DNA of 64,000 nucleotides from Superficieibacter sp. HKU1 (GTDB lineage: Bacteria > Pseudomonadota > Gammaproteobacteria > Enterobacterales > Enterobacteriaceae). The DNA is taken from positions 1,674,001 to 1,738,000 of the forward strand of contig NZ_CP119754.1 of assembly GCF_029319185.1 (NCBI RefSeq), given 5' to 3'. How positions within the stretch are numbered: position 1 is the first letter of the stretch; every line of letters starts with the position of its first letter. A program made the position numbers and the translations under genes. A model generated the notes under the pieces. That model did not search any database, had not been told where the DNA came from, and worked only from the letters and a program-made list of their open reading frames with translations. Shown here one piece after another: positions 19,873-31,278 of the stretch.

Positions 19873-22127
19873 AGCGTTGGCTCGGCAGGCGGCTGGGGAG
19901 CCACACCCGATGTTGGCATGGCTCCCGGCGGCTGCATCGCTGCCCCTGGCGAGGGCAGGATTTGCCAGGTTTGCACCGGAGCGCGAACCCCGGCCCGGTC
20001 GAAATGTTTTTTCACCTGGCTGTCCAGCGCGAAACGAACGGTCCACTGTTTCAGCGGCTGAGTGGTAAACGAGACGCGCAGGGTAAAGGCGGTGTTAGTC
20101 AGGCCGACAATGCCCGCAAACGACGGCTCGCCAATCACCAGCGCGCGAATATCCGGCATTTCCATCAACTCGCTTACCGCCTCTTTCAGCGCCTGATTTG
20201 CTTTATCGGCATCCTCATGACGATCGACGTCATAGTTCGCCACCACCGAGCCGATACCGCGTACGAAGTTGGCGAAGGTGGTGATCGAGGACCACGGAAT
20301 AATGTGGTACGCGCCGGTATCCTGACGCACGCCGACCGATCGAATTGACATCCGTTCAACCGTGCCGGTGAGCGGCCCGATGGTCACCAGATCGCCGGTA
20401 TTCATCCCGTTCTCAAATTGTATGAAGACCCCGGTGATAATATCTTTTACCAGCGTTTGTGAGCCGAATGAGATAGCCAGTCCCAGCGCTCCGGCACCTG
20501 CCAGCAGCGGGGCGATATTCACGCCAATTTCCGAAAGCACGATCATGATGGTAATGGTACTGATAATCACCGCCAGCGCGTTACGGAACAGCGTCAGCAG
20601 CGTGCGGGTACGTGCGCTCGGTAGCGGGCGGCCGTGAATATCGGAGGACAGGCGGTTTTCAATCAGGCTCGCCAGTACCGTCCAGCCCACCGCCGAGAAG
20701 AACAGGATCAGCGCGATGCGGATCAGGATATCGACGGTTTTCTCCCCCGCGCCGTTGTGCAGCCAGTTCCAGAAATCGAACAGACCCCACGCGCTGAGCA
20801 GCAGCATAATCGCCACGCAAACCACCAGAATACGCGCGGCTTTCAGCGCCGTGGAAAGCCAGCCGTTGAGCCGCTTTTGCAGTTCAGGATAGTTACGCTG
20901 GGTTTGCGCAGAGAGCGTAATACGTTTGGCAATCCAGCGGGATAAAATGCCGGACGCAAAGGCCGCAAGACCGATAATCGCCAGGCTGCGCACCGTTGCA
21001 CCCATCATAAATTTCAGGCTATTGCCCGGATCGAAGAGTGAAAAGAAGAACAGGACGATGAAATAGGCGGTTGCCAGCCAGTGCCACACCAGGGCAAAGG
21101 CGCGAATAAACAAACTGAAGAAGGAGAGCGAGCGATCGGCCAGGTGCAGCAAATCCTCGGTGATTTTTTGTTTATTATGGAAAATAAGATACAGCGCCCA
21201 CAGCGTAATACACAGCATGATCGCCACGTTGGCCATCGCGCCGAACTGCACGTTAACCTGATTGGAAATAATCGGCACCGCCACAATCAGCCCATAGCCG
21301 ATTAAGCTACTGAGCGCGCTCAGGCGCAGGTTCCAGTAATGGGCTGACTCGTCGGTGATCGAAAACGGACGCAGTTCGGGGACGCGCGGGCAGAATATCA
21401 GGCGCAGAATGGCTTTGAAAAACTCAATCAGGGCGAAAGCGCTCAGAAACAGATTTTGCTGGAACGCGATGGTCTGGTTGCCGGAGTTAAAATTTTCAAT
21501 CAGGATTTGACCGACAAAAAGCGCCAGTACCAGCAGCAGTAAATCGATGATAAACGCGCCGATGATCATGCCGGGAAGCTGGAGCCAGTTGCCGTGCTCG
21601 CGATTTTTTTTGCGTCCCCAGCGGCCCATTCTGCGATAAAGCGGCAGCGCGGCGATGCGGATCACCGCGTAAAAGGCGAAGACCATGCCCGCCAGCATTA
21701 TAAAATGGGTAAGCGCATTGGTAAAGGTATGAGGATTGAAAGCCTTGTGCGGGGAGCCGGTGATATTACGATACAGTTGAGCAAAGCGGGAGGAGAGTTG
21801 TTCACCGTAATACCGGCCTACGGTGGTGACATTTTCCAGCACCGTTTTATCGTTTTTCGCCTCCGGTGGCGCAATGGCAGGGACCGGTTCCGGCGGTGGA
21901 GTTGCCGCCACCTGACGAAGCTGTTCGATCAGCTCGTCGCGGGAGGTGTCGTTAGCCAGGACGTCAGCCAGCGCGGCGTAAGCCGCTTTTTTCTGCGCCA
22001 GATCCGGCTCGCTGGGCTGGGTTTTTTCGTCCTTCGCTGGCGGGGCGCTGGTGGTGACGCCTGGGATCGTCGCCGCGTGCAGCGGGGCGCTAAGCAGACC
22101 AAGAAGTAGCAACACAATCCACGGCAT
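19869..22127 (-). CDS. ybiO: Mechanosensitive channel YbiO (large MscS family)
   Basis: Inner-membrane channel of moderate conductance, 752 residues (E. coli 741). A signal peptide (about 1-18) is followed by a periplasmic domain with a Pro-rich linker, then many membrane helices. The MscS core near residues 540-650 has the Gly/Ala-rich pore helix [22 protein letters not shown] followed by the beta domain [25 protein letters not shown] chose the start at 22127 because it gives a signal peptide and has GGAGGAG upstream. The C-terminal tail is Pro-rich. It releases solutes on hypo-osmotic shock. Confidence 0.95.
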   Translation of the reverse strand: MPWIVLLLLGLLSAPLHAATIPGVTTSAPPAKDEKTQPSEPDLAQKKAAYAALADVLANDTSRDELIEQLRQVAATPPPEPVPAIAPPEAKNDKTVLENVTTVGRYYGEQLSSRFAQLYRNITGSPHKAFNPHTFTNALTHFIMLAGMVFAFYAVIRIAALPLYRRMGRWGRKKNREHGNWLQLPGMIIGAFIIDLLLLVLALFVGQILIENFNSGNQTIAFQQNLFLSAFALIEFFKAILRLIFCPRVPELRPFSITDESAHYWNLRLSALSSLIGYGLIVAVPIISNQVNVQFGAMANVAIMLCITLWALYLIFHNKQKITEDLLHLADRSLSFFSLFIRAFALVWHWLATAYFIVLFFFSLFDPGNSLKFMMGATVRSLAIIGLAAFASGILSRWIAKRITLSAQTQRNYPELQKRLNGWLSTALKAARILVVCVAIMLLLSAWGLFDFWNWLHNGAGEKTVDILIRIALILFFSAVGWTVLASLIENRLSSDIHGRPLPSARTRTLLTLFRNALAVIISTITIMIVLSEIGVNIAPLLAGAGALGLAISFGSQTLVKDIITGVFIQFENGMNTGDLVTIGPLTGTVERMSIRSVGVRQDTGAYHIIPWSSITTFANFVRGIGSVVANYDVDRHEDADKANQALKEAVSELMEMPDIRALVIGEPSFAGIVGLTNTAFTLRVSFTTQPLKQWTVRFALDSQVKKHFDRAGVRAPVQTWQILPSPGAAMQPPGAMPTSGVAPQPPAEPTL

Positions 22128-22208
22128 GGACTCCTCCAGTGAGAATCTATAACAAAATGATAAGTATAGAACCCCATAATGGCATGGCGGGAATTGAGAA
22201 CATTCTGG

Positions 22209-22232
22209 AAAACCCGCCCCAAAAGGGGCGGG
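22209..22232 (-). terminator. Terminator of glnHPQ
   Basis: GC-rich 8-bp stem CCCGCCCC / GGGGCGGG with a four-base loop, followed on the minus strand by four T, seven bases after the glnQ stop. Confidence 0.8.
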
Positions 22233-22239
22233 CCAGGGA

Positions 22240-22962
22240 TCAGGAGACGTGCTGCAAAAACTCCTGCAGGCGCAGGCTGGGTGGGTTTTCAATCAGCGTT
22301 TGTGGATGACCGTCTTCGGCAATCCGTCCCTGGTCTATAAAGATCAGACGCGAGGCGACTTTCTCGGCAAAGCCGATTTCATGGGTGACGATCACCATTG
22401 TCATGCCTTCTTCTGCCAGATCCTGCATCACTTTCAGCACTTCGTGGCGCAGCTCCGGGTCGAGGGCAGAGGTCGGCTCATCAAACAGCATCATTTTCGG
22501 TTTCACCGCCAGCGCACGGGCAATCGCCACGCGCTGCTGCTGGCCGCCGGAAAGCTCTGACGGATAATGGTGCGAACGTTCGGCAAGGCCCACTTTCGCC
22601 AGCAGCGACAGCGCCAGCTTTTCAGCCTCCGCTTTTTTGGCTCCGCGCACTCGCAGCGGGCCGAACATCACGTTTTCCAGCGCCGTCAGATGCGGGAACA
22701 GGTAGAACTGCTGGAACACCATCCCGGCTTCCTGACGAATTAACCGATCGTCCACTTTCGGATCGTTTACCTTCAGGCCGTCAACAATCAGTTCGCCGCT
22801 GGTAATCTCTTCCAGCTTGTTGATGCAGCGCAGCAGCGTCGATTTTCCCGAACCCGACGGGCCGATAATGACCACTACTTCACCCTGAGCGATGTGCAAA
22901 TCAATATTGTGCAGCACTTTAGTGGGACCAAAGTGCTTGGAGACGTTTTTAAATTCAATCAC
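22240..22962 (-). CDS. glnQ: Glutamine ABC transporter ATPase GlnQ
   Basis: ATPase of the high-affinity glutamine importer, 240 residues identical in length to E. coli. Motifs: Walker [10 protein letters not shown] (about 32-40), Q loop VFQQFYLF, signature LSGGQQQR, Walker [15 protein letters not shown], and switch His in VTHEIGFA. The start codon is GTG (22960-22962), overlapping the glnP stop as GTGA, so translation is coupled. It works as a dimer under GlnP. Confidence 0.96.
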   Translation of the reverse strand: MIEFKNVSKHFGPTKVLHNIDLHIAQGEVVVIIGPSGSGKSTLLRCINKLEEITSGELIVDGLKVNDPKVDDRLIRQEAGMVFQQFYLFPHLTALENVMFGPLRVRGAKKAEAEKLALSLLAKVGLAERSHHYPSELSGGQQQRVAIARALAVKPKMMLFDEPTSALDPELRHEVLKVMQDLAEEGMTMVIVTHEIGFAEKVASRLIFIDQGRIAEDGHPQTLIENPPSLRLQEFLQHVS

Positions 22963-23618
22963 AGGATTTTCATCCTTTTTTCAAGACGGCGCAGAACGAA
23001 GCTCAGAACCAGAGTGATAATCAGATAGATGACGGCGACGGCGCTCCAGATCTCCAGCGCGCGGAAGTTACCGGCAATAATCTCCTGTCCCTGACGCGTC
23101 AGTTCAGCAACGCCGATGACGATAAACAGGGAAGTATCTTTGATACTGATGATCCACTGGTTCCCCAGCGGCGGAAGCATACGGCGCAGCGCCAGCGGCA
23201 GAATGACGTGGCGGATGGTTTCGTATCGTGACAGACCCAGCGCCAGCCCCGCTTCGCGAAAGCCTCTGTGAATCGACAGTACCGCACCACGGGTGATCTC
23301 CGCAATATACGCGCCGGAGTTGATCATAATGGTGATTACCGCCGCGCTAAAGGGATCGATGCGCAAATCATTGAAGGCCATCGGCAGGGCAAAGTAGATA
23401 AACATAACCTGCACGACAATCGGGGTGCCGCGAATGATTTCAATAAACACGAGGGCGATGAAATTGATGATGCGGCCGCCGAAAGAGCGGGCAAACCCCG
23501 CCAGCAGGCCGATGATCAGACCGCCTGCAAGGCCGAGGACCGAAATCCACAGCGTCATTTTGGCCCCTTTCAGCAAAATCGGAATGGCAGGCCAAATGGC
23601 ACTCCAGTCAAACTCCAT
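22959..23618 (-). CDS. glnP: Glutamine ABC transporter permease GlnP
   Basis: Inner-membrane permease of 219 residues with about five helices and the HAAA-family EAA loop ([26 protein letters not shown], about residues 129-154) that docks GlnQ. It forms a homodimer. It is separated from glnH by 72 bases containing a stable hairpin, and is coupled to glnQ by overlap. Confidence 0.96.
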   Translation of the reverse strand: MEFDWSAIWPAIPILLKGAKMTLWISVLGLAGGLIIGLLAGFARSFGGRIINFIALVFIEIIRGTPIVVQVMFIYFALPMAFNDLRIDPFSAAVITIMINSGAYIAEITRGAVLSIHRGFREAGLALGLSRYETIRHVILPLALRRMLPPLGNQWIISIKDTSLFIVIGVAELTRQGQEIIAGNFRALEIWSAVAVIYLIITLVLSFVLRRLEKRMKIL

Positions 23619-23650
23619 AATAAATTCCTGTTACCGCGTTAAATAGAGCA

Positions 23651-23669
23651 GGGGGCGAAGGCCGCCCCC
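23651..23669 (-). promoter_or_regulatory. Intercistronic hairpin between glnH and glnP
   Basis: Stem GGGGGCG / CGCCCCC around a 5-base loop, in the glnH-glnP gap and with no T tract. Such hairpins protect the upstream mRNA end from 3' exonucleases, which would give more binding protein (GlnH) than membrane components. Confidence 0.6.
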
Positions 23670-23690
23670 AGAAGCGTGCATCAAAGCGTA

Positions 23691-24509
<819 letters not shown>

Positions 24510-24593
24510 TTACAACTCATTGTTTTTGCAGTAACCGAGCGGCAGGCAAGCGCACAAAAATGATCGTTTTACCACTTTATGCACTCTCTCAGG

Positions 24594-24608
24594 GCACCAT
24601 TTTGGTGC
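24594..24608. promoter_or_regulatory. NtrC (GlnG) binding site
   Basis: GCACC-ATTTT-GGTGC is a perfect dyad matching the NtrC core consensus GCACC-N5-GGTGC. It lies about 100 bases upstream of the -12 element of the glnH sigma-54 promoter, the usual enhancer distance. A weaker half-site (GCGCACAAAAATG) lies between the two. Confidence 0.85.
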
Positions 24609-24728
24609 GTAACTCTGATGTTACAGCCTGTGATGATTTTTATCGCAGAATCCGGGGGAAAAACAATCTTTTATTAACGATTTTGTGAGGTGCTTGTTAC
24701 GAGTAATTAACTTTGGCAGGCGCAGGGC

Positions 24729-24754
24729 AAAAAAAATGCACCTTTACGGTGCAT
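24729..24754 (-). terminator. Intrinsic terminator of dps
   Basis: Perfect 7-bp stem ATGCACC / GGTGCAT with eight A on the plus strand to the left, which read as a U tract on the minus strand. A second GC-rich hairpin (about 24759-24779, CCCCGCC/GGCGGGG) sits between it and the dps stop. Confidence 0.85.
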
Positions 24755-24798
24755 CATACCCCGCCCACTGGCGGCGGGGTGACAGGATTTTCGTATGG

Positions 24799-25329
<531 letters not shown>

Positions 25330-25349
25330 CTAAGTAAATTTCGAGATTA

Positions 25350-25355
25350 AGTATA
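25350..25355 (-). promoter_or_regulatory. dps -10 element
   Basis: On the minus strand the context GCTATACTTAATC contains the extended -10 TATACT with CTATACTTAA, the form preferred by sigma-S. It matches the known E. coli dps promoter and lies about 48 bases before the ATG. No other gene is seen between 25303 and 25562. Confidence 0.75.
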
Positions 25356-25562
25356 GCACCGCTTTTTAACTCTGCTATTCAGTCTGTACCTATCAGTTTA
25401 ATAGCATAAGTCTGTTACTGATTCGGTTAACTATATATATCAATGGCTTAATGTTGTAACTGGTAAATGATTCTTAATTCCATTTCAGGATTGGCTGTCT
25501 CTGACATTATTATTTACAGGGCAATGAAAAACGGTGGAATAACGCGACAAATAAGATGCGAA

Positions 25563-25595
25563 TATTCTGCATGGCTATGCACGCCATGCAGAATA
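25563..25595 (-). terminator. Hairpin terminator after rhtA
   Basis: Thirteen-base perfect stem (TATTCTGCATGGC and its complement) with a 7-base loop, beginning three bases after the rhtA stop. There is no strong T tract on the minus strand, whereas on the plus strand T-rich sequence follows, so its direction is not certain. Confidence 0.6.
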
Positions 25596-25598
25596 GTA

Positions 25599-26489
25599 TT
25601 ATTTTTTGATTTTAACCCGTTTAATCTCGGGCTCACGACGCTGGGTTAATGTAGAGCCCATGGAGGCAGCAATAATGGCACCCAGTGCCAGTGTCTGATT
25701 GAAGGTCAGGGTTTCGCCAAGAAAAATGATGCCTGAAATGGCAGCCAGCGCCGGCTCCATACTCATCAGCGTGCCGAAGGTGCGCGTCGGCAGACGGGTA
25801 AGGGCGATCATCTCAAGGGAGTAGGGCAGCGCCGTCGAAAGAACCGCAATCGCCAGTCCCAGCGGCAAAATAGACCAGTGCCATAAGGCATCTCCTGCCT
25901 GCAACGCGCCTAAAGGCACGAAAATAATTGCTGCAATCAGCGATCCCATCGACACCGTCGCCGGACCATGTTCTGCTCCCGCGCGCTGGCCCGAGAGAAT
26001 ATAAATCGCCCAGCATGCCCCTGCGCCCAGGGCCAGCAGCGTACCCGTCAGGTCAACGTGCGCCACGTCCTTGCCCAGCGGCAGCAGAAACCAAAGACCA
26101 AGAACCGCGAGGATCACCCAGACAAAATCAACTGCCCGGCGCGATGCAAAAAGCGCCACCGCCAGCGGACCGGTAAATTCCAGTGCTACCGCGATACCTA
26201 ACGGAATACGCTGGATAGCCAGATAGAACAGGTAGTTCATCGCCCCAAGCGAGACGCCGTAGCACAACAGAGGCAGACGCTGATCTTTTGCAAAACGCAA
26301 TCGCCACGGCTTAAAGACGACGATCAAAATGAGCGTCCCCAGCGCCAGGCGCAGGGCCGTTACCCCGGGTGCCCCGACCAGTGGAAAAAGCGTCTTTGCC
26401 AGCGAAGCGCCGCTTTGAATAGAGGCCATCGCGACCAGTAAAATAACACAAGGTAACCAGATCGGCATTTTACGCTGCAGTCCAGGCAT
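25599..26489 (-). CDS. rhtA: Threonine/homoserine exporter RhtA
   Basis: Inner-membrane exporter of the drug/metabolite (EamA) superfamily, 296 residues (E. coli 295), with ten predicted helices in two EamA halves. Family landmarks include GVSLGAMNYLFYLAIQRIPLGIAVALEFTGPLAVAL and RTFGTLMSMEPALAAISGIIFLGE. It exports threonine, homoserine and some other amino acids. The ATG at 26489 has GGAG upstream and matches E. coli; a TTG start 15 bases earlier is less likely. Divergent from ompX. Confidence 0.94.
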   Translation of the reverse strand: MPGLQRKMPIWLPCVILLVAMASIQSGASLAKTLFPLVGAPGVTALRLALGTLILIVVFKPWRLRFAKDQRLPLLCYGVSLGAMNYLFYLAIQRIPLGIAVALEFTGPLAVALFASRRAVDFVWVILAVLGLWFLLPLGKDVAHVDLTGTLLALGAGACWAIYILSGQRAGAEHGPATVSMGSLIAAIIFVPLGALQAGDALWHWSILPLGLAIAVLSTALPYSLEMIALTRLPTRTFGTLMSMEPALAAISGIIFLGETLTFNQTLALGAIIAASMGSTLTQRREPEIKRVKIKK

Positions 26490-26839
26490 CCTTTCTCCCG
26501 TCAAATTTTGTCAAAAGAAGTAAAGCCACCAGTGTAATGGACCAGGGGTCGACAGTTTAGTCTTCGTTGAAAAAAGATTGCTTATAATTTATCGCGTGAA
26601 TCAGAATGCGCGCAAAAAAATCTCCCGGAGATTGAGAGTAATCCGATGATTGCAATCAGCCGGGCGCGTCATAATGACGTCCTCTGCGATAAAAGCGCTG
26701 TTTTTTGAAAGGGATAGTCAAGAATGGAAATGTTTCGTTACAGGAAATGACGGACGCGACAACGCAATTTGCAAAAAGTTTCTTAGCATTTTGATATATT
26801 TAAAACTTAGGACTTACTTGAAGCACATTTGAGGTGGTT
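26490..26839. other. Divergent rhtA-ompX intergenic region (350 bp)
   Basis: No convincing gene. It is AT-rich towards ompX, with a possible -10 TATATT at 26795-26800 and TTGCAA at 26769-26774 (spacer too long at 20), and an isolated TATAAT at 26583-26588. It should hold the rhtA promoter and the ompX leader. Confidence 0.5.
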
Positions 26840-27346
26840 ATGAATAAAATTGCATGTCTTTCAGCACTGGCCGCAGTTCTGGCCCTTTCCGCAGGTACTG
26901 CCGTAGCTGCAACTTCTACCGTTACCGGTGGTTACGCTCAGAGCGATATGCAGGGCGTGGCTAACAAAGCTAACGGTTTCAACCTGAAGTATCGCTACGA
27001 AAATGATACCCCGCTGGGCGTTATTGGTTCCTTCACCTATACCGAAAAAGATGACACCTCTAACGGCCTGTACAACAAAGCGCAGTACTACGGCTTCACT
27101 GCGGGTCCGGCTTACCGTATCAACGACTGGGCAAGCGTGTATGGCGTAGTGGGCTTTGGCTACGGTAAAGTTCAGGCGAACGACATTCCTGACAACCACA
27201 GCACCAGCGATTACGGCGTAGCGTACGGCGCAGGTCTGCAGTTCAACCCGATGGAAAACGTGGCTCTTGACGTTTCCTACGAGCAGAGCCGCATCCGTAG
27301 CGTTGACGTTGGTACCTGGATCGCGGGCGTCGGCTACCGTTTCTAA
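26840..27346 (+). CDS. ompX: Outer membrane protein OmpX
   Basis: Eight-stranded outer-membrane beta-barrel of 168 residues including a 23-residue signal peptide (MNKIACLSALAAVLALSAGTAVA). Alternating aromatic and polar residues mark the strands, and the C-terminus ends in GVGYRF with the terminal Phe needed for BAM recognition. Surface loops (KDDTSNGLYN, QANDIPDNHSTS) are shorter and differ from E. coli, while membrane strands are conserved. SD GAGG. In E. coli the translation start is the target of the sRNAs CyaR and MicA, which should hold here but was not modelled. Confidence 0.96.
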   Translation: MNKIACLSALAAVLALSAGTAVAATSTVTGGYAQSDMQGVANKANGFNLKYRYENDTPLGVIGSFTYTEKDDTSNGLYNKAQYYGFTAGPAYRINDWASVYGVVGFGYGKVQANDIPDNHSTSDYGVAYGAGLQFNPMENVALDVSYEQSRIRSVDVGTWIAGVGYRF

Positions 27347-27370
27347 TAACGACGTGATTTAACGTGGTTA

Positions 27371-27397
27371 AAAAAATCCGCCCTCGGGCGGATTTTT
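27371..27397. terminator. Bidirectional terminator between ompX and opgE
   Basis: Stem AAAATCCGCCC / GGGCGGATTTT with a TC loop. T tracts exist on both strands, so it can end ompX (plus) and opgE (minus) transcripts. Confidence 0.88.
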
Positions 27398-27426
27398 GTT
27401 TTTACGGGTCAACTGGCTGGATTTCA

Positions 27427-29010
27427 CTACCGGCTTTTTGTACTAAAAACGTCGGTGCCCAGATGGTTATAGTCCACTTTCTCCAGCCGGAAGTTAGTGA
27501 TCCACGTCGGGCCGGCTTTCTGCGTTGAAATAAATTTGTAGCGATTTTTGATCTCTTCCGCGGTGATGCCTGTCCACTGCGAGAAAAAAGCAAGGAAGTC
27601 ATTGGCAGAGCGGCGCGTTTTGATTATCCGATGGGTTTTGTCATCGCTGGACAGCACCATAAAGGGCACCTGAAAGTTCTGCTGGTATTTGTCATCATGG
27701 GCGAGGTACTGCACCTCCTTGCCGCGCTCTTTAAAGGCCAGCCCGTGATCGGAGAAATAGACCAGAGAAAAACTGTCGCCCGTGTTTTGCAACTGCGTAT
27801 AAAGCTGACGTAATAAGTCGTCAGTTTGCGTCATGGTATAGAGATAGCACGAGGTCTCTTTGGACTGCACAAAGACGGTATATTTTCCCTTTGTACGATC
27901 GCAGGCCTGAGGATGCGACCCCATCAGATGCAGAACGATCAGCTGCGGCTGGCTGTGCTGAGTGGCAAATACCTGCGAAGTCATTTTCAGCAGCTCGGTA
28001 TCCTGCGTATTTTTATCCGCTTCGAAATCACCACTCTTTAGAAACTGCGCTTCGTCAGCGCGTTTGGCGATGCTGGCGATTGCGGAGTCATACTCGCCGA
28101 TTTGTCCCTGATTAGAAAACCACCATGTCTGGAAACCCGCGCGGTTTGCCAGCGTCACAAAATTATCCTGATACTGCGGTTTATTATCGACGACCCGGTT
28201 AAGCGTCAGGCCAAGCGATTTTTGCGTCGAGCCGCTGGCGGCAATATAGTCGGTAAACAGCGTGCCGTTCACTGAACTGGCAAACGGCGTATTATCCCAG
28301 TGTCCGCCAAATGCGCCCAGCGCATCACGGCGCGCGCTTTCACCAATAACCACGATGTAATAATGATATTTCGGTTTAACCGCCAGAACGTGCCAGGTAT
28401 CTTTCACGCTCGCCAGCTGCGCCATTCTTGCCTGTTCTTCCAGTACTTCCTGATTGTTCACCACCACGTCTTTGACGAATCGCACGGCCGGATAGCCGGT
28501 GTCCTTTAATTTAAACACGCCGCCCCATGCCAGATTCTGCACCGGCTGAACAAAAAACGTTCCCACGCTAAACAGCAGGCACAGGGTGTCCATTTTTCCC
28601 CATGGCGGCTGAGTGACCGGTTTACGGCGCACGGCTATCACGCCGAGGGCAAAAATAAACAGCCCAATCACGTAGCTGTACCAGGGGAAAATGGTCAGGA
28701 TTTCGCTGGACTCTTCCATGTTGGTCGAATGCATCGCCAGCAGGGTATTAAAGTTGGGAGAGCCATAGGCCTGGCCGAAGGGGTAATAGCTGGCCGCCAG
28801 CAGGGAATAAATGCCGACGATCGCTTTTTGCGTTTTCGGCGTTGTGCGCCATAGCAGATGCAGCACGCAGGTAAACGCCACGGCGTACAGCAGGCTAAAG
28901 GGGTAGCCGAGCGCAAGGTTAATCAATAACGATTGCAGAAAATAAAAACCAATCCACGGGCTTAACGCCTGGCGTCGGGAGGCAAGCGATTCTTTCAGGG
29001 TGTAATTCAT
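27427..29010 (-). CDS. opgE: Phosphoethanolamine transferase OpgE
   Basis: Inner-membrane enzyme of the EptA/YhjW/OpgE family, 527 residues as in E. coli YbiP. The N-terminal third has about five membrane helices. The periplasmic sulfatase-like domain shows VIGESARRDALGAFGG, GSTQKSLGLTLNR (nucleophile Thr in the family is here in the STQKS context), HLMGSHPQACDR and YFSDHGLAFKE (metal-binding Asp-His). OpgE adds phosphoethanolamine to osmoregulated periplasmic glucans in E. coli. It is monocistronic and ends at the shared terminator with ompX. Confidence 0.93.
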   Translation of the reverse strand: MNYTLKESLASRRQALSPWIGFYFLQSLLINLALGYPFSLLYAVAFTCVLHLLWRTTPKTQKAIVGIYSLLAASYYPFGQAYGSPNFNTLLAMHSTNMEESSEILTIFPWYSYVIGLFIFALGVIAVRRKPVTQPPWGKMDTLCLLFSVGTFFVQPVQNLAWGGVFKLKDTGYPAVRFVKDVVVNNQEVLEEQARMAQLASVKDTWHVLAVKPKYHYYIVVIGESARRDALGAFGGHWDNTPFASSVNGTLFTDYIAASGSTQKSLGLTLNRVVDNKPQYQDNFVTLANRAGFQTWWFSNQGQIGEYDSAIASIAKRADEAQFLKSGDFEADKNTQDTELLKMTSQVFATQHSQPQLIVLHLMGSHPQACDRTKGKYTVFVQSKETSCYLYTMTQTDDLLRQLYTQLQNTGDSFSLVYFSDHGLAFKERGKEVQYLAHDDKYQQNFQVPFMVLSSDDKTHRIIKTRRSANDFLAFFSQWTGITAEEIKNRYKFISTQKAGPTWITNFRLEKVDYNHLGTDVFSTKSR

Positions 29011-29288
29011 ATGCCACAGTCATAAAACGCCATGTGCTCACCCTGGCGTCAAGGGTCAAAACCTGCCGGTGAGTGCGTGAAGAGGGGAGAATGTCCGCAT
29101 CTGCGAGCCGCAATAGTTGCAGGGCTGCAAGAAGATAAAGCGCCGTGAATATAAGGTCAACTAGCCATAAGAAATTGTTTTGCGAAGTGGATTGCAAATA
29201 CGGAAGAAAAAAGGGGTTTTAACAACAAAACCGTCAGCGTAACGCTGAAAAATGACAAAAAGAGGAAGCGGCGTACCGCGACGCCGCG

Positions 29289-29417
29289 TTAGTGAGAGGA
29301 TTTATCATCCTGGCGGGGTTTACCGTTGATCATGTCACACAGCATGTTCAACAGCATCAAGCGTACTTTAAAAGGAGAGTGACTAAACACACGTATACAC
29401 CTCTGAAATTCATTCAT
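29289..29417 (-). CDS. mntS: Small protein MntS
   Basis: A 42-residue protein, too short for ordinary ORF calling. The translation runs MNEFQRCIRVFSHSPFKVR to a C-terminus KPRQDDKSSH and matches E. coli MntS in length and most positions, with the conserved hydrophobic core RLMLLNMLCDM. A strong SD AGGAGG lies four bases before the ATG. In E. coli MntS is repressed by MntR and raises intracellular Mn, apparently by blocking the exporter MntP. It lies next to and divergent from mntR. No other gene is seen between it and opgE (29011-29288). Confidence 0.93.
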   Translation of the reverse strand: MNEFQRCIRVFSHSPFKVRLMLLNMLCDMINGKPRQDDKSSH

Positions 29418-29473
29418 ATGGCCTCCTGACATTTTGACCCTTCATCCATGAAGAGTGACTGCATTACATACAG

Positions 29474-29493
29474 ATATAGCATAGGCTATATTT
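29474..29493. promoter_or_regulatory. MntR box
   Basis: ATATAGCATAGGCTATATTT contains the dyad TATAGC-N4-GCTATA, matching the enterobacterial MntR operator pattern (ATAGC-N4-GCTAT). It lies between mntS and mntR, 57 bases upstream of the mntS ATG. Confidence 0.8.
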
Positions 29494-29509
29494 TATAGCT
29501 ATGGCTAAA
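29494..29509. promoter_or_regulatory. Second, weaker MntR-like box
   Basis: TATAGCTATGGCTAAA is an imperfect copy of the adjacent box (TATAGC-N4-GCTAAA), with its centre 19 bases away, close to two helical turns. It is nearer mntR and could allow cooperative binding or control of mntR. Confidence 0.5.
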
Positions 29510-29599
29510 AAGTTAATTTTTTGTACTCCCATCACAATCCTATACAATGAGCGTTCTTTACCTGATGCCCCGGGGGTATCGCATGAACGAGGAAGCACA

Positions 29600-30073
29600 A
29601 TGAGTCGTCGCACGGGAAAACCAACAACAAAAAAAGTGACGCAATTGGTGAATGTTGAAGATCACGTAGAAGGCTTCCGCCAGGTGCGGGAGGCGCATCG
29701 TCGTGAGCTGATTGATGACTACGTTGAGTTAATTTCCGATCTTATCCGCGAAGTGGGCGAGGCGCGTCAGGTGGATATGGCCGCGCGTCTTGGCGTCTCA
29801 CAACCCACCGTTGCCAAAATGCTCAAGCGACTGGCGAGCGTTGGACTGATTGAGCAAATCCCGTGGCGCGGCGTATTCCTGACGCCGGAAGGTGAAAAGC
29901 TGGCCGAAGAAAGCCGTCAGCGCCATCAGATCGTGGAAAACTTCCTGCTGGTGCTGGGGGTTAGCCCGGATACCGCGCGCCGCGACGCCGAAGGTATCGA
30001 ACATCACGTCAGTGAAGAAACGCTGGAGAAATTCCGCCAGTTCAGCCAGAAATATGGAACGCCCGCTGAATGA
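29600..30073 (+). CDS. mntR: Manganese-responsive regulator MntR
   Basis: DtxR/MntR-family metalloregulator of 157 residues (E. coli 155). The N-terminal winged helix contains the recognition region [42 protein letters not shown] (about residues 58-100). The metal-binding and dimer domain follows with His- and Glu-rich helices ([28 protein letters not shown]). Mn2+-bound MntR represses mntH and mntS and activates mntP. The start at 29600 has GAGGAA upstream and matches E. coli; an in-frame ATG at 29501 lies within the MntR-like box and is rejected. Overlaps ybiR by ATGA. Confidence 0.95.
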   Translation: MSRRTGKPTTKKVTQLVNVEDHVEGFRQVREAHRRELIDDYVELISDLIREVGEARQVDMAARLGVSQPTVAKMLKRLASVGLIEQIPWRGVFLTPEGEKLAEESRQRHQIVENFLLVLGVSPDTARRDAEGIEHHVSEETLEKFRQFSQKYGTPAE

Positions 30074-31179
30074 ATCTGCCGTTCCTGCACGCGCTGGCGC
30101 GCGATCGCTTCCTGCATCTGCTGATTATCATTGCCGTCATTCTCAGTCTCTTTGTGCCGTTTGCCCCTCAACGCTGGCCTGCCGCCGTTGACTGGCACAC
30201 CATTATTACCCTCAGCGGACTCATGCTGCTGACCAAAGGGGTCGAACAGAGCGGCTGTTTTGACGTGCTGGGACGCAAAATGGCGCGCCGCTTTGTCACC
30301 GTGCGGCAGCTGGCGCTATTTATGGTGTGTGCGGCGGCGCTGCTTTCGACGTTTTTAACGAATGACGTGGCGTTGTTCATTGTCGTGCCGCTGACGTTGA
30401 CGCTGAAAAAGTGGTGTGAAATCCCGGTAAACCGGCTGATCATCTTTGAAGCGCTGGCGGTTAATGCCGGCTCGCTGCTGACGCCCATTGGCAATCCGCA
30501 AAATATTCTGCTGTGGGGACGATCCGGCCTCTCGTTTCCGGCGTTTATCTGGCAAATGCTGCCGCTGGCGCTCAGCATGATGATCACCCTGCTGGTGCTG
30601 TGCTGGATTGTCTTTCCGTCTCAGGCCCTGCGATTTCGTAGCGGGGACAAATCACCGCAGTGGCAACGGCGTCTGGTCTGGAGCTGTCTGTTTTTTTATC
30701 TGCTGTTTCTCGCGGCGCTGGAGATAAAGCAGGAGTTATGGGGGCTGGGTATCCTGTTCATCGGTTTCCTGATCGTCGCCAGAGAGGTGGTGCTGAAGGT
30801 GGACTGGTCCCTGCTGCTGGTTTTCATCGCCATGTTTATTGATGTTCATCTCCTGACCCAGCTTCCTGTTTTGCATCATCTTCTGGAGCAGGTCGGCGGA
30901 CTGTCGCCGCTTCAGCTCTGGCTGACGGCAATCGGCCTCTCGCAGGTCATCAGTAATGTCCCCTCAACGATTCTGTTGCTGAATTATGTGCCGCCTTCCA
31001 CGCTGCTGGCCTGGGCGGTCAACGTCGGCGGATTTGGATTGCTCCCCGGATCGCTGGCGAATCTGATCGCGCTGCGCATGGCCGGCAACCGGCGTATCTG
31101 GTGGCGCTTTCATCTTTATTCTCTGCCGCTCCTGGTGTGGGCAGCGTTTGTGGGATACGAATTATTTCTTATCAGTTAG
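30070..31179 (+). CDS. ybiR: YbiR, putative anion permease (ArsB/NhaD superfamily)
   Basis: Integral membrane protein of 369 residues with about ten helices, a member of the ion transporter superfamily. The segment [20 protein letters not shown] and the repeated [18 protein letters not shown] are the two re-entrant substrate-loop motifs of that superfamily, each with Thr/Ser-Asn. Start overlaps the mntR stop (ATGA), so it is translationally coupled. The transported ion is unknown, and coupling to mntR suggests but does not prove a metal-related role. Confidence 0.88.
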   Translation: MNLPFLHALARDRFLHLLIIIAVILSLFVPFAPQRWPAAVDWHTIITLSGLMLLTKGVEQSGCFDVLGRKMARRFVTVRQLALFMVCAAALLSTFLTNDVALFIVVPLTLTLKKWCEIPVNRLIIFEALAVNAGSLLTPIGNPQNILLWGRSGLSFPAFIWQMLPLALSMMITLLVLCWIVFPSQALRFRSGDKSPQWQRRLVWSCLFFYLLFLAALEIKQELWGLGILFIGFLIVAREVVLKVDWSLLLVFIAMFIDVHLLTQLPVLHHLLEQVGGLSPLQLWLTAIGLSQVISNVPSTILLLNYVPPSTLLAWAVNVGGFGLLPGSLANLIALRMAGNRRIWWRFHLYSLPLLVWAAFVGYELFLIS

Positions 31180-31278
31180 TGCTGATTTGTCAGTTTTTCC
31201 TGGAAAATGTATAGCAACCTCCTAACTTTAGTTATCAGGCCCCATTACGCCGTTAACTGACAGGACCGTTGCACACTT

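Noticed and set aside
26650..26832. Sixty-codon frame upstream of ompX
   Set aside because: Overlaps the ompX promoter and leader; no SD and no recognisable protein.
29501..29599. In-frame ATG 99 bases upstream of mntR that would extend the protein
   Set aside because: It lies within the second MntR-like box, lacks an SD, and the extension has no counterpart in E. coli MntR.
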